NCBI RefSeq assembly: GCF_010468615.1
Contig: NZ_WUEH01000004.1
Span: forward strand, 143,725-207,724
Length of the DNA stretch: 64,000 nucleotides
Reading direction: 5' to 3'
DNA from: Pseudodesulfovibrio sp. JC047
GTDB lineage: Bacteria; Desulfobacterota; Desulfovibrionia; Desulfovibrionales; Desulfovibrionaceae
The translations under genes were made by a program, and so were the position numbers. Positions 7,242 to 16,397 of the stretch are shown in pieces. Within the stretch, counting starts at the first letter, position 1. Each line of letters starts with the position of its first letter. The notes below the pieces were generated by a model. The model was not told where the DNA came from and ran no database searches. It worked only from the letters and a program-made list of their open reading frames with translations.

Positions 7242-9425
7242 ATGCAGACTTTCGAACAAGACACCGCACACACCGGGGACCATCGCCCCCTGACCGCCAT
7301 CATACTCGGCGGATTATTCACCGCGCTCGGCGGCGGGCTTTTCGCGTTCACCATTCCGCTACTCAGCCTGGATGAACGAATAAGCGGCGCATGGCTCGGC
7401 ACTGCCTTTGCCGGCTACTATCTGGCAAAACTTCTGGTCGCTCCGCTCTCCGGCATGGCCGCAGACCGATTCGGTCCCCGACGCGTCCTCACTCTGGCCA
7501 TGGGAATCGGATGTCTCATCCCCCTGTGTTATTTCCTCGTCCCCGAACTGAGCACCCTGTACGCCATTCAGGTCATCATGGGCATTGTTCTCGGACTGGT
7601 CCGCCCCGTGGGCATGGCCACGCTGGGCAGCACCGGCTCAGGCTCGGCCCTGTCCCGTCGATTTGCCATCCATGCAGCGGCATTCAGTGGCGCAGCGTTC
7701 ATCGGGCCGATTCTGGGAAGCCTGCTCTATTTCAACCGATCAATGGAACCAGTCCTTCTCGGACTCGCGGCCTGCCTTGGCCTTGCCACACTGATGACTA
7801 TGTGGCTCCTGCCCTCAAAGATAACCACCATCCGTCCCGAAGAACCGAAAACACCGACACTCCACCGGGCCGGAGACACGGCGACCGCACTCTTCATCGC
7901 CCTGAGCGGTCGCACACTCGGTATCGGCCTGCTCACGGCATTCTATCCCATCCTGCTGGCCAATACCCTTGGCCGCAATGGATTGACCATCGCTTTCATC
8001 TACGCCATCCCGGGACTGGCGACCTTTTTGGGACTCACCGTCTCCGGTCGATTCTCCACCCGAAAACCGGATCTCGACAGGGTGGCATTCGGCATGATGC
8101 TCAGTGCAGGAAGCCTGTTCATGCTCGGCTCCAGCAGTCAGGCCTGGCAATTCATCACCTTCGGCACCCTCATGGGATTGGGGGCCGCCCTGTCCATCCC
8201 GCCATCCATGGCCCTTGCCGCCACGCTCTCCCAACGACAAGGAGTGCTCTTTGGCGCAGCAAACACGGCATCCGGTCTCGGTTTTCTGTTCGGCCCCCTG
8301 TTGGGCGGCGTGCTCATACAGATATTCCATTCCCTGGTCCCGGCCATGCAGGTGGCGGCCGCTCTCGGCGCACTAGCCTGTCTCCCCCTGATCGCCATCA
8401 CACTCAGGGACCATTTCTATTGGAGTGGGACACAGTCAAAAGGCATCACGATATTCCTCGCACTCTTACTCATTGTCATCATGGGATTTTCCCTGACTGC
8501 GCAAACCGAAAAAACAACGTTTGGCAAGGACCTGTATAAATTCACCGACGTGGCCATGGGGACCATCGTCAACCTCACCATCGAAGCCCAAAATGAAAAG
8601 ACAGCCTCGGACGCGGCCAAAAAGACCATGTCCGCCATCTGGGCCTATCAACAGGACCTCGATCATCGAAACCCTGAAGGGTCCATCGGACGAATCAATC
8701 GCAGCGCGGGAGTTTCCTGGGTCAAACCCACTCCCCGGGCATTCGACGTGCTCCAGCGAGCTTTTACAGTCAGCGAACACAGTCAGGGCGTCTTTGACCC
8801 CACGATCGGTGCATTGACCACAACGCCACTCTACTTTGCCCTCGATGAAACAGTGGCCCACGCCAAATCACCGCTCGTGGACTATCGACAGGTTCTGTTC
8901 GACATCCCGGGAAGACGTGTCAAACTCAAAAAAAAGGGAATGGCTCTGGACCTCGGTGGCATCGCCAAGGGAACCATTGTCGATGCCGCAGTCGCGCTGT
9001 TGCGAAAACAGGGAATTCAATCCGGTATTGTCGAAGCCGGAGGCGATTTCTACTGCTTCGGAAAAAGGGACTGGACTGTCGGTATTCGCCATCCTCGCAA
9101 CTCAGCCGAAATACAGACCATCAGCATACGGGAAAAAGGCGTCTGCGGATCTGGTGATTATCAACAATTCATCACCACGAAAAAAGCAGGAAAAACCATC
9201 ACCCGACACCACATCATCAATCCATCCACCATGGAATCAGCACACAAGTCCCTTGGTGTGACCGTTGTCGCGAATTCGGCAGAACAGGCGGACGTCCAAG
9301 CCACGACCCTATTCATCATGGGACCGGCCCAAGGAACGGACTACCTCAAAAAACACGCTCCAGACAGCAAGGCCATCTGGTTCCTGCCCAACAATACCGT
9401 CGCCACGACCAAGAATTTTCCTTGA
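7242..9425 (+). CDS. MFS permease fused to ApbE-type FAD:protein FMN transferase
   Basis: 727 aa. Residues 15-395 form a 12-helix major facilitator permease; the GMAADRFGPRRVL loop is the family signature between TM2 and TM3. A thirteenth hydrophobic segment (about 400-420, GITIFLALLLIVIMGF) follows, which would place the rest in the periplasm. Residues about 430-720 form a complete ApbE domain: VAMGTIVN, FDPTIGAL, LDLGGIAKG near 568, EAGGD near 599, GSGDYQQF and HHIINP. ApbE attaches FMN from FAD to Thr/Ser of extracytoplasmic proteins such as RnfG and RnfD. No other apbE is seen in the window and the rnf operon begins 11.5 kb downstream, so this is the natural candidate. The permease substrate is unknown; flavin precursor is an attractive guess only. 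Confidence 0.9.
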   Translation: MQTFEQDTAHTGDHRPLTAIILGGLFTALGGGLFAFTIPLLSLDERISGAWLGTAFAGYYLAKLLVAPLSGMAADRFGPRRVLTLAMGIGCLIPLCYFLVPELSTLYAIQVIMGIVLGLVRPVGMATLGSTGSGSALSRRFAIHAAAFSGAAFIGPILGSLLYFNRSMEPVLLGLAACLGLATLMTMWLLPSKITTIRPEEPKTPTLHRAGDTATALFIALSGRTLGIGLLTAFYPILLANTLGRNGLTIAFIYAIPGLATFLGLTVSGRFSTRKPDLDRVAFGMMLSAGSLFMLGSSSQAWQFITFGTLMGLGAALSIPPSMALAATLSQRQGVLFGAANTASGLGFLFGPLLGGVLIQIFHSLVPAMQVAAALGALACLPLIAITLRDHFYWSGTQSKGITIFLALLLIVIMGFSLTAQTEKTTFGKDLYKFTDVAMGTIVNLTIEAQNEKTASDAAKKTMSAIWAYQQDLDHRNPEGSIGRINRSAGVSWVKPTPRAFDVLQRAFTVSEHSQGVFDPTIGALTTTPLYFALDETVAHAKSPLVDYRQVLFDIPGRRVKLKKKGMALDLGGIAKGTIVDAAVALLRKQGIQSGIVEAGGDFYCFGKRDWTVGIRHPRNSAEIQTISIREKGVCGSGDYQQFITTKKAGKTITRHHIINPSTMESAHKSLGVTVVANSAEQADVQATTLFIMGPAQGTDYLKKHAPDSKAIWFLPNNTVATTKNFP

Positions 9426-9446
9426 GTACCTCCCAAATGTGAATTT

Positions 9447-9517
9447 CGGTATTGTATTTGCTAGGTACCTGACAGAAAGAAAAAACCTGTGTATAAAAAA
9501 CCATGCAAATACAATAC
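9447..9517. promoter_or_regulatory. 13-bp inverted repeat and sigma-54-like motif upstream of dctB-type gene
   Basis: GTATTGTATTTGC (9449-9461) and GCAAATACAATAC (9505-9517) form a perfect 13-bp inverted repeat, 43 bp apart. The left arm also has the sigma-54 spacing GG-N10-GC with a TTTGCT -12 element (9447-9462), but the -24 element is poor. This may be a regulator site, or a weak sigma-54 promoter for the kinase-regulator pair starting at 9646. Confidence 0.35.
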
Positions 9518-9565
9518 ATTTCGCCCAAAACAGCCACTGCGCCCCATATTTTGACGTTTCCAATA

Positions 9566-9583
9566 GGCGGAAATCCGCTGATT
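9566..9583. promoter_or_regulatory. Candidate DctD-type enhancer site
   Basis: GGCGGAAATCCGCTGATT contains the perfect palindrome GCGGAAATCCGC. Sixteen of its 18 bases recur at 12816-12833, upstream of the sigma-54 promoter of the fumarate reductase operon, and a further divergent copy lies in the opposite arm there. Recurrence next to a DctD-type activator gene suggests its binding site; this is inference. Confidence 0.4.
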
Positions 9584-9645
9584 GAGAGCTGTCTTCTCTG
9601 GCGAAATCAGGCCCCACCATGCATCCACAGGGAAGGACAAGATCA

Positions 9646-11427
9646 ATGAACGCCTTCAACGAAATAAAATTCAACGCCCCGACCGTGATCTTTGTTCTGT
9701 TGCTCCTCTTTGGTCTGCCGTTTCTGGTCGGGCTGCTCGTCCAGTACAATTACATTCAAGACTTGGAACGCGTTTCCAATGAACGGCTGACATTATATGA
9801 AATGACGCTCGAATCAGAGCTGCAAAAATACGAATACCTGCCCTATCTGATTTCGGAAAACGGCAAGGTCTCCACTTTCCTCGCCAAGGGCGGCGACCAG
9901 TTGCCGATCAACAAATTCCTCTATCGAGTCAACACCATTGCCGGGTCGTCCGTGGTGTACATCATCGGAACAAACGGTATCGTCCGTGCGGCAAGCAACT
10001 GGGACATGCCAAAGAATTTCATCAACCTCGATCTCAGTTTCCGCCCCTATTTCAAGGATGCGATGAGCGGTAAGGAAGGCAAGTTCTTCGGGGTGGGTAT
10101 CACTGCCGGAGAACCAGGGTTCTACACCTCACACCCCATCATTCACAAAGGGAATATCATCGGCGTCGCTGTGGCAAAGATTGCCCTGTCACCTCTGGAA
10201 CATCTGTGGAGGGAAGGCGGCGAAACGCTTTTTGTCTCGGATTCAAACGGGGTGATCGTCCTGACCAGCCGTCCCAATTGGAAATACAAGACCCTCACGC
10301 CACTTGATGCCGCGATTCTCAAAAGAATTCACGACCGGGAACACTATCCCGGATTCCAACTCAAACACCTGCCGTCCTATTCACGGACACGGCTCGGGTC
10401 CGTCGAGGAACTGACCATCGGCAAGGAACGATTCCTCAATAACGCCCGGGGTATTCCCGGCACGGATTGGAAAATAAGTTATCTCACCCCGCAAGGGCCT
10501 TTATGGGAACGGACACTGGGCATCTCACTCACCACCTTTGTCCTGTTGGGTCTCGGCATCCTCACCCTGCTTTTTTTCCGGGAACGACAACAGAAAAAAC
10601 TGTCGCGTCAGCAAGCGGTCGAAGCGAGCAACATTCGCAACATGAACCGACAACTCGCTCTGGAAATCGAAGAGCGAAAACGAACCGAGCATGAACTTCG
10701 GGCCGCACAAGAAGAACTGGTTCAAGCGGGGAAACTAGCCGCATTGGGTGAAATGGCCACGGCCATCGCCCATGAACTGAATCAACCCATTGCCGCCGTC
10801 AAGACCTATATCGCCAGTTGTCGGCTCATGCTCAAACGCGACAAGCTGGATGACCTCGATCCCACCTTGAAAAAGGTCTCTGATCTAGGCGATCGCATGG
10901 CCAAAGTCACCGGGCAACTCAAATCATTTGCCCGGCGATCGCTGGATATGAACGTCGAATTCGACCTCCGTCAGGCCATCAAGGAAGCCATGAACCTCAT
11001 GAAACATCAGTTTCTCGTGGAAAATTGCTACCTCCGACTCTCCATGCCCGGCCATCCCGTACTGATCCTCGGCGATCGGATGCGATTGGAACAGGTACTC
11101 ATCAACCTTTTCAGAAACGCATTGGACGCATTACAGGAGACGGAGTCACCATTCATCGGCGTCAAACTGAGCATGGAAAACGACATGGCCGTCATACGTG
11201 TCTGGGACAATGGTCCCGGCATTGCCGAAGAAGTTGGAAAGAAAATATTCGAGCCGTTTGTCACCACCAAGAAAGAAGGCATTGGCGTCGGACTCGGACT
11301 GTCCATTTCCTTCAAAATAATCAAAGACATGAAGGGGAACTTTCTCGTGGCAAACAGAGCACCGCATGGTGCCGAGTTCTTTGTCCAGATTCCCTTGTCG
11401 AAAAACCAACAGAAAAGAGAATCATGA
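9646..11427 (+). CDS. DctB-type membrane sensor histidine kinase
   Basis: 593 aa. It has TM1 at residues about 10-32, a long periplasmic dCache-like sensor (about 33-285), TM2 at about 288-308, a short coiled coil, then HisKA with GEMATAIAHELNQPIAAVK (phospho-acceptor H376) and an HATPase domain (WDNGPGIAEEV, GIGVGLGLSISFKI). This is the architecture of DctB, the C4-dicarboxylate sensor. The ATG at 9646 follows GGAAGGA; the ATG at 9619 would add nine residues without a site. The stop overlaps the regulator's start (ATGA), as expected for a two-component pair. Location between a dicarboxylate operon and its candidate enhancer sites fits a C4-dicarboxylate signal, though the ligand is not proven. 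Confidence 0.87.
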   Translation: MNAFNEIKFNAPTVIFVLLLLFGLPFLVGLLVQYNYIQDLERVSNERLTLYEMTLESELQKYEYLPYLISENGKVSTFLAKGGDQLPINKFLYRVNTIAGSSVVYIIGTNGIVRAASNWDMPKNFINLDLSFRPYFKDAMSGKEGKFFGVGITAGEPGFYTSHPIIHKGNIIGVAVAKIALSPLEHLWREGGETLFVSDSNGVIVLTSRPNWKYKTLTPLDAAILKRIHDREHYPGFQLKHLPSYSRTRLGSVEELTIGKERFLNNARGIPGTDWKISYLTPQGPLWERTLGISLTTFVLLGLGILTLLFFRERQQKKLSRQQAVEASNIRNMNRQLALEIEERKRTEHELRAAQEELVQAGKLAALGEMATAIAHELNQPIAAVKTYIASCRLMLKRDKLDDLDPTLKKVSDLGDRMAKVTGQLKSFARRSLDMNVEFDLRQAIKEAMNLMKHQFLVENCYLRLSMPGHPVLILGDRMRLEQVLINLFRNALDALQETESPFIGVKLSMENDMAVIRVWDNGPGIAEEVGKKIFEPFVTTKKEGIGVGLGLSISFKIIKDMKGNFLVANRAPHGAEFFVQIPLSKNQQKRES

Positions 11428-12773
11428 AACACGTCATTCTCGTCGACGACGAACAATCTGTCCGGGACTCAGCCAGACAATGGCTTGAGCTTTCAGACTT
11501 CGAAGTCACGGATTTCGCTGACGCCCAAGACGCGCTCAAAGAAGTCACGCCGGACTATGCGGGAATCGTCCTTACCGATGTCAAGATGCCGGGACTCGAT
11601 GGGCTTGGTCTTCAAAAAAAAATCGCAGCCATCGACCCACATATCCCCGTTGTCCTCTTCACCGGCCATGGAGACATTGCCATGGCTGTCGAAGCCATTC
11701 AGGGCGGCGCATACGACTTTGTGGAAAAACCGTTCGACCCGGAACGCATTGTGGAAACCATAAAACGGGCCTTGGAAAAACGCCGGTTGATCCTTGAAAA
11801 CCGCCATCTCAAAATGGCCCTGTCCGACTGCGAAGGGATAGACTCCCGACTGGTCGGCACAAGTCAACCCATGCGGGATCTGAAACAGGAAATCACCCAC
11901 ATTGCCCCGACCATCGCCAATGTCCTCATTGCTGGCGAAACTGGAACAGGCAAGGAAGTCATTGCCCGCTCAATTCACAACCTGTCATCGTTGAAAAAAG
12001 GGCCTTATTTAGCACTCAATTGCGCGACCATTCCCGTGGCAATGGCCGAAAGCGAACTCTTCGGTCATGTTTCCGGAGCCTTTACCGGGGCCAACGGGAA
12101 ACGGATGGGCAAACTGGAGGCGGCCAATGGCGGCACGCTGTTTCTGGATGAATTGAACTCCATGCCCATGGACGTCCAAGGAAAACTTCTACGCGCGCTG
12201 GAAATGCGAGAAATAACCCCTCTGGGGGCAAACAGCTCAAAATCAGTCAATTTCAGATTGATTTCCGCCATGAATGAAGATCCACGCACAGCCATCGAAG
12301 AAGGTCGGCTTCGCGAAGACCTCTATTTCAGAATCAATACCGTCAAAATCAATGTCCCCCCCCTACGAGACCGAAAAGACGATATTCCGCTGCTTTTCTC
12401 CTTCTTCCTGGAAAGGGCTGCGGACACGTATGGCATGAGTATGGAACCGCTGGGGCCGGAAAGCCTGCCACTCATGATAAGCCACGATTGGCCTGGCAAT
12501 GTCCGAGAACTCAAAAGCATGGCGGAACGCTATATTCTCTCTCCCCTCCCGCCCAAAAAACGAATTCTCAAACTCATGTCCGCCAAGCTCGGAGAAAACC
12601 CGCCATCTGCCGTTTCACTCAAAGAACAGGTGGCCCTGTTCGAACGGCATCTGATCCAGGAATCCCTCGCCCGCAATGGCGGCGTCATCAAGGATGTCAT
12701 TGCCGATCTGGACACCCCTCGCCGCACTCTCAATGAAAAAATGGCCAAATACGGTCTGAAACGATCTGAATAA
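11424..12773 (+). CDS. DctD-type sigma-54-dependent response regulator
   Basis: 449 aa NtrC-family activator. It has a receiver domain (VDDEQSVRDSARQWLELS, D52 in LTDVKMPGLDG, VEKPFDPERI) and an AAA+ domain of about 240 residues. The AAA+ part has Walker A GETGTGKE, the sigma-54 contact loop GAFTGA, Walker B GGTLFLDELN and the arginine-finger region REDLYFRI. A Fis-type helix-turn-helix ends the protein (DLDTPRRTLNEKMAKYGL). The true start is the ATGA overlap with the kinase gene; the longer frame from 11025 is a shadow of that kinase. It should activate sigma-54 promoters, and the excellent one at 12893 begins 120 bp after this gene. Confidence 0.9.
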   Translation: MKHVILVDDEQSVRDSARQWLELSDFEVTDFADAQDALKEVTPDYAGIVLTDVKMPGLDGLGLQKKIAAIDPHIPVVLFTGHGDIAMAVEAIQGGAYDFVEKPFDPERIVETIKRALEKRRLILENRHLKMALSDCEGIDSRLVGTSQPMRDLKQEITHIAPTIANVLIAGETGTGKEVIARSIHNLSSLKKGPYLALNCATIPVAMAESELFGHVSGAFTGANGKRMGKLEAANGGTLFLDELNSMPMDVQGKLLRALEMREITPLGANSSKSVNFRLISAMNEDPRTAIEEGRLREDLYFRINTVKINVPPLRDRKDDIPLLFSFFLERAADTYGMSMEPLGPESLPLMISHDWPGNVRELKSMAERYILSPLPPKKRILKLMSAKLGENPPSAVSLKEQVALFERHLIQESLARNGGVIKDVIADLDTPRRTLNEKMAKYGLKRSE

Positions 12774-12781
12774 GCCTCCTG

Positions 12782-12831
12782 TCGGCGGATTTTTGCTCAT
12801 ACCTCTTTTCGAGGTGGCGAAAATCCGCCGA
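12782..12831 (+). terminator. Two-part hairpin after dctBD-type genes; arms resemble enhancer sites
   Basis: Outer arms TCGGCGGATTTT (12782-12793) and AAAATCCGCCGA (12820-12831) are perfect 12-bp complements. An inner stem ACCTC/GAGGT (12801-12805/12811-12815) caps it. A modest T-rich run (TTTCTATTTTT) follows, so it can end the kinase-regulator transcript. Both arms match the palindrome at 9566-9583 and lie 62-111 bp before the sigma-54 promoter, the normal distance for activator binding. A double role is inferred. Confidence 0.65.
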
Positions 12832-12892
12832 TTTCTATTTTTCCCTCAAATTATACGCCTTGAATTAAACGGCTTTTTCCATAAATCCAGAA

Positions 12893-12908
12893 TGGCACAC
12901 CTGTTGCT
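12893..12908 (+). promoter_or_regulatory. Sigma-54 (-24/-12) promoter of the frd-fum-malic enzyme operon
   Basis: TGGCACACCTGTTGCT matches the sigma-54 consensus TGGCAC-N5-TTGCW at every defined base, with GG at 12894-12895 and GC at 12906-12907 exactly ten bases apart. It points toward frdC (13090), giving a leader of about 170 nt. It needs an NtrC-type activator, and one is encoded immediately upstream. Confidence 0.88.
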
Positions 12909-13089
12909 CATGGGTTCACTGTTGCGATCCATCTCTTTCCAAAGAGTCCGATACCGGACCGCGAACTGTGCCAAGCCGGCATGAACGTCTGCATTCAGGC
13001 ACGCGTCCAAACCATCCGGATTCACGCACAACGGTTGATGAGGCAGTGGCTAGTCCCAATTCATATCAATCAGGAACAACAGGTGAAGA

Positions 13090-13737
13090 ATGATGAAAAC
13101 CTTTACGACATCCGTCCCAGGCGTGTCCCGCACAGATGCCAGCCTTGATTGGCTTCAGATGCTGACGGGAGCAAGTCTGATTCTCTTCATGTGGTGTCAC
13201 ATGTTGCTTGTTTCTTCGGTCGTTATTTCTCCGAAGATCATGAACGCCATCGCGTACTTCTTCGAAGCGACGTACATGGCTCAGGTTGGCGGACCTCTTA
13301 TCTTTTTAACTTTCCTGGTGCATTTCGTCCTCGCTGCGCGAAAAATTCCCTTCCGTGCGGAAGCGCAGACCACTATCTGGCAACATGCCAAAATGATGAA
13401 CCATCGCGACACATGGCTCTGGGTTGTCCAGGCCGTCACCGCCATGATTATTCTGATTCTGGGTGCCACACACATGTGGGTTGTTCTCAACGACCTGCCT
13501 ATCACCGCCGCAAAATCCGCAGCTCGGATGCAGCACTTCTGGTGGTTCATTTTTTATATGATCCTCCTCCCCTGCGTCGAGTTGCACGTCAGTGTTGGTT
13601 TCTACCGCATCGCCGTGAAATGGGGATTCGTCAAATCCGAACAACGGAAAGGCTTCAAGTTCTGCGAAACGACCTTGTTCTGCATCTTCATGGCCATCGG
13701 CATCATCACCCTGATCCGCTTTGTAACGTTAGGCTAA
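13090..13737 (+). CDS. frdC: Fumarate reductase diheme cytochrome b subunit
   Basis: 215 aa membrane anchor of the Wolinella-type quinol:fumarate reductase. Five hydrophobic helices are visible. Histidines placed to bind two b hemes lie in LFMWCHMLLVSS (H37), TFLVHFVLAARK, GATHMWVV and CVELHVSVGF. The protein links menaquinol in the membrane to FrdB and FrdA. Start 13090 has an AGGTGAAG site; the adjacent second ATG could also be used. It is the first gene after the sigma-54 promoter and lies 13 bp before frdA. Confidence 0.93.
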   Translation: MMKTFTTSVPGVSRTDASLDWLQMLTGASLILFMWCHMLLVSSVVISPKIMNAIAYFFEATYMAQVGGPLIFLTFLVHFVLAARKIPFRAEAQTTIWQHAKMMNHRDTWLWVVQAVTAMIILILGATHMWVVLNDLPITAAKSAARMQHFWWFIFYMILLPCVELHVSVGFYRIAVKWGFVKSEQRKGFKFCETTLFCIFMAIGIITLIRFVTLG

Positions 13738-13750
13738 CGAGGAGCATCCA

Positions 13751-15631
13751 ATGCAAACATATTATACTGATTTGCTCGTCATCGGGGCCGGACTCGCCGG
13801 AGAGCGCGTCGCCTGTGAGGCAGCACAAAATGGCTTCAAAGCCACATGCCTTTCCATCGTCCCGGCGAGGCGTTCTCACTCATCAGCAGCACAGGGCGGT
13901 ATGCAGGCGGCCCTCGGCAACTGCGCCAAAGGCGAAGGAGACAACACAGACGTCCACTTCCTCGACACCGTCAAAGGGTCCGACTGGGGCTGTGACCAGG
14001 AAGTCGCCCGTCTTTTCGCTGACGCCGCTCCCATCGAAATGCGTCGTCTCGCCCACTGGGGTGTGCCGTGGAACCGTGTTGTTCCCGGCAAATCCTTTTT
14101 CTTCAAAGGCGGCGAAAAATTTGAGAAATTCGAGAAAAAGGAAAATGAAGGTCTGATCACGGCCCGGTCCTTTGGTGGCACCGCCAAATGGCGTACCTGC
14201 TATACTTCGGACGGCACCGGCCACGCAGTCATGTGCACCATGGACAACCGTTGTGCCGAGCTGGGCATCGATGTCTTCGACAAAAAAGAAGCCATCTCCC
14301 TCATTCATGATGGCGAAACCTGCATGGGCGCAGTAGTTCGCTGCTTGCGCACCGGCAAGCTCGAAGTCCATCTGGCCAAGGCCACAGCCATCTGTACAGG
14401 TGGTTTCGGTCGCATTTACAAGGCCACCACCAACGCAGTCATCTGCGACGGCGGCGGTCACATCATCGCCCATGAAACCGGCATCGTCCCTATCGGCAAT
14501 CCCGAATCCATCCAGTTCCACCCGACAGGCATCGTCCCCACGGATATCCTCGTCACCGAGGGCTGTCGCGGTGATGGCGGAACCCTGCTCGACTGCAACG
14601 AAGAACGGTTCATGAACATCTACGAACCGGACAAGGCCGAACTCGCATCCCGCGACGTCGTGTCCCGCTGGATGACCCATCACATGCGTGAAGGCAAAGG
14701 CGTCAAGTCTCCTTACGGCGAACACCTCTGGCTCGATATCCGTCACCTTGGCGACAAGCACATCTCCACCAAACTCCGCGAAGTCGATGAGATCTGCCAC
14801 CACTTCCTCGGTGTCGATCCCCGGACGGAACTCATTCCAGTCCGCCCGACCCAGCACTACACCATGGCTGGTATCCGTACCAACAAAGACGGCGCAGTCT
14901 ACGGTCTCAAGGGCCTGTACTCGGCCGGTGAAGCAGCTTGTTGGGACATGCACGGCTTCAACCGCCTGGGCGGAAACTCCCTCGCTGAAACCGTGGTCGC
15001 CGGTGGAATCATCGGAAACAAAATCGTCGAATTCCTCAGCGGCTACGAAACCAAGATCGATACAAAAATCGTTGCTTCGGAAGTCAAACGCCAGGAAGAA
15101 CGAATTCACGACATCACCCATGGCCGCAATGGCAAGCTGAATGTCTATGACGTTCGCAACGAAATGCAGGAAGCACTGATGAGAGGCTGCTTTGTTTTCA
15201 GAAACAAGGAAGGCTTGGAAGAATGCGTCTCAACCCTGCAAGGCACCATGGAAAAATCGCGCAAGGTCGCTTTGGTCTCCAACGGCGCTGGTCCCAACCA
15301 TGAATTGGCTGCGGCACTCAAGCTCGAAGGCCAGGTCAGACTCGCCATGTGTATCGCCCAGGCAGCCTTGATGCGGACAGAATCCCGTGGTTCACACAAT
15401 CGTGAAGACTTCCCTGAACGAAATGACGCCGAATGGCTCAATCGGACACTCGCCTACTGGCGTGAAGGCGCGGACATGCCCGAACTGCAATACGAAGACA
15501 CCACCCCTGTCTTTGAGTTGCCTCCGGGTGACCGCGGTTATGGAGGCGGAACCATCATCCCGGCTGACGAAAAGTATGTGAAGGATCGTGTCATCGACAG
15601 TCCCGTCACAGAAATCGGCAAGAAGAAGTAA
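13751..15631 (+). CDS. frdA: Fumarate reductase flavoprotein subunit
   Basis: 626 aa catalytic subunit, fumarate + 2 e- + 2 H+ to succinate. The N-terminal FAD-binding motif is LLVIGAGLAGERVA. The covalent FAD histidine is H43 in ARRSHSSAAQGGMQ. IQFHPTGIVPTDILVTEGCRG contains the substrate-binding region, and HGFNRLGGNSLAE is the C-terminal FAD signature. Length is normal for the cytoplasmic, quinone-linked family. Together with the diheme FrdC it can run as fumarate reductase, or as succinate dehydrogenase at the cost of membrane potential. Confidence 0.96.
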   Translation: MQTYYTDLLVIGAGLAGERVACEAAQNGFKATCLSIVPARRSHSSAAQGGMQAALGNCAKGEGDNTDVHFLDTVKGSDWGCDQEVARLFADAAPIEMRRLAHWGVPWNRVVPGKSFFFKGGEKFEKFEKKENEGLITARSFGGTAKWRTCYTSDGTGHAVMCTMDNRCAELGIDVFDKKEAISLIHDGETCMGAVVRCLRTGKLEVHLAKATAICTGGFGRIYKATTNAVICDGGGHIIAHETGIVPIGNPESIQFHPTGIVPTDILVTEGCRGDGGTLLDCNEERFMNIYEPDKAELASRDVVSRWMTHHMREGKGVKSPYGEHLWLDIRHLGDKHISTKLREVDEICHHFLGVDPRTELIPVRPTQHYTMAGIRTNKDGAVYGLKGLYSAGEAACWDMHGFNRLGGNSLAETVVAGGIIGNKIVEFLSGYETKIDTKIVASEVKRQEERIHDITHGRNGKLNVYDVRNEMQEALMRGCFVFRNKEGLEECVSTLQGTMEKSRKVALVSNGAGPNHELAAALKLEGQVRLAMCIAQAALMRTESRGSHNREDFPERNDAEWLNRTLAYWREGADMPELQYEDTTPVFELPPGDRGYGGGTIIPADEKYVKDRVIDSPVTEIGKKK

Positions 15632-15655
15632 CCCGGATCAAGGAAGGAATGTATC

Positions 15656-16396
15656 ATGGGTAGACAATTAAAATTCGAGATATTCCGGTATAATCCAGAA
15701 GTCAAAGGAGACGTCCCGCACATGCAGACGTACACCCTTGACGAAACCCCCAACATGACCTTGTTCATTGCACTGAACAGGCTGCGTGAAGAGCAGGACC
15801 CGAGCCTCGTGTTCGATTTCTGCTGCCGCGCCGGCATCTGCGGAGCCTGTGCCATGGTCATCAACGGTCGCCCCGGTCTGGCGTGTCAGACCAAAACCAA
15901 AGACCAGCCCGGCAAGATCATCCTGCACCCCCTGCCGGTTTTCAAATTGATAGGCGATCTGTCTGTCGACACCGGCGTCTGGTTCCGCGAGATGTACAGC
16001 AAAACCGAATCATGGGTTCACACGTCCAAGGTCTTCGACCCCAAGGCGAAAGAAGAACGCATGGACAATGAAGTCGCCGAACAGGTGTACGAACTTGAAC
16101 GGTGCATTGAATGCGGTTGTTGCGTTTCTGCGTGTGGTACCGCAAGGTTGCGTGACGATTTCATGGGAGCAGCTGCTCTCAACCGTATCGCCCGCTTTGT
16201 GGTGGACCCCCGCGACGAACGCGACGACGAACAGTACTTTGAAATCATCGGCAATGACCAAGGCATCTTCGGTTGCATGGGCCTGTTGGCCTGCGAAGAC
16301 GTCTGCCCCAAGGGGTTGCCCTTGCAAAATCAGCTCGGTTTCCTGCGCCGCAAGATGGGCATCACCGCAATGAAGCAAATCTTCAGGAAGAAATAA
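15656..16396 (+). CDS. frdB: Fumarate reductase iron-sulfur subunit
   Basis: 246 aa. The N-terminal plant-ferredoxin-like domain holds the [2Fe-2S] ligands in CCRAGICGACAMVINGRPG followed by LACQT. The C-terminal half has CIECGCCVSACGT and CMGLLACEDVCPKG for the [4Fe-4S] and [3Fe-4S] centres. It carries electrons between FrdC hemes and FAD. It lies 24 bp after frdA and one base before the fumarase alpha gene, so all are one transcript. Confidence 0.96.
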   Translation: MGRQLKFEIFRYNPEVKGDVPHMQTYTLDETPNMTLFIALNRLREEQDPSLVFDFCCRAGICGACAMVINGRPGLACQTKTKDQPGKIILHPLPVFKLIGDLSVDTGVWFREMYSKTESWVHTSKVFDPKAKEERMDNEVAEQVYELERCIECGCCVSACGTARLRDDFMGAAALNRIARFVVDPRDERDDEQYFEIIGNDQGIFGCMGLLACEDVCPKGLPLQNQLGFLRRKMGITAMKQIFRKK

Positions 16397-16397
16397 A

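Noticed and set aside
13883..15121. 412-codon minus-strand frame opposite frdA
   Set aside because: Antisense shadow of the fumarate reductase flavoprotein caused by codon bias.
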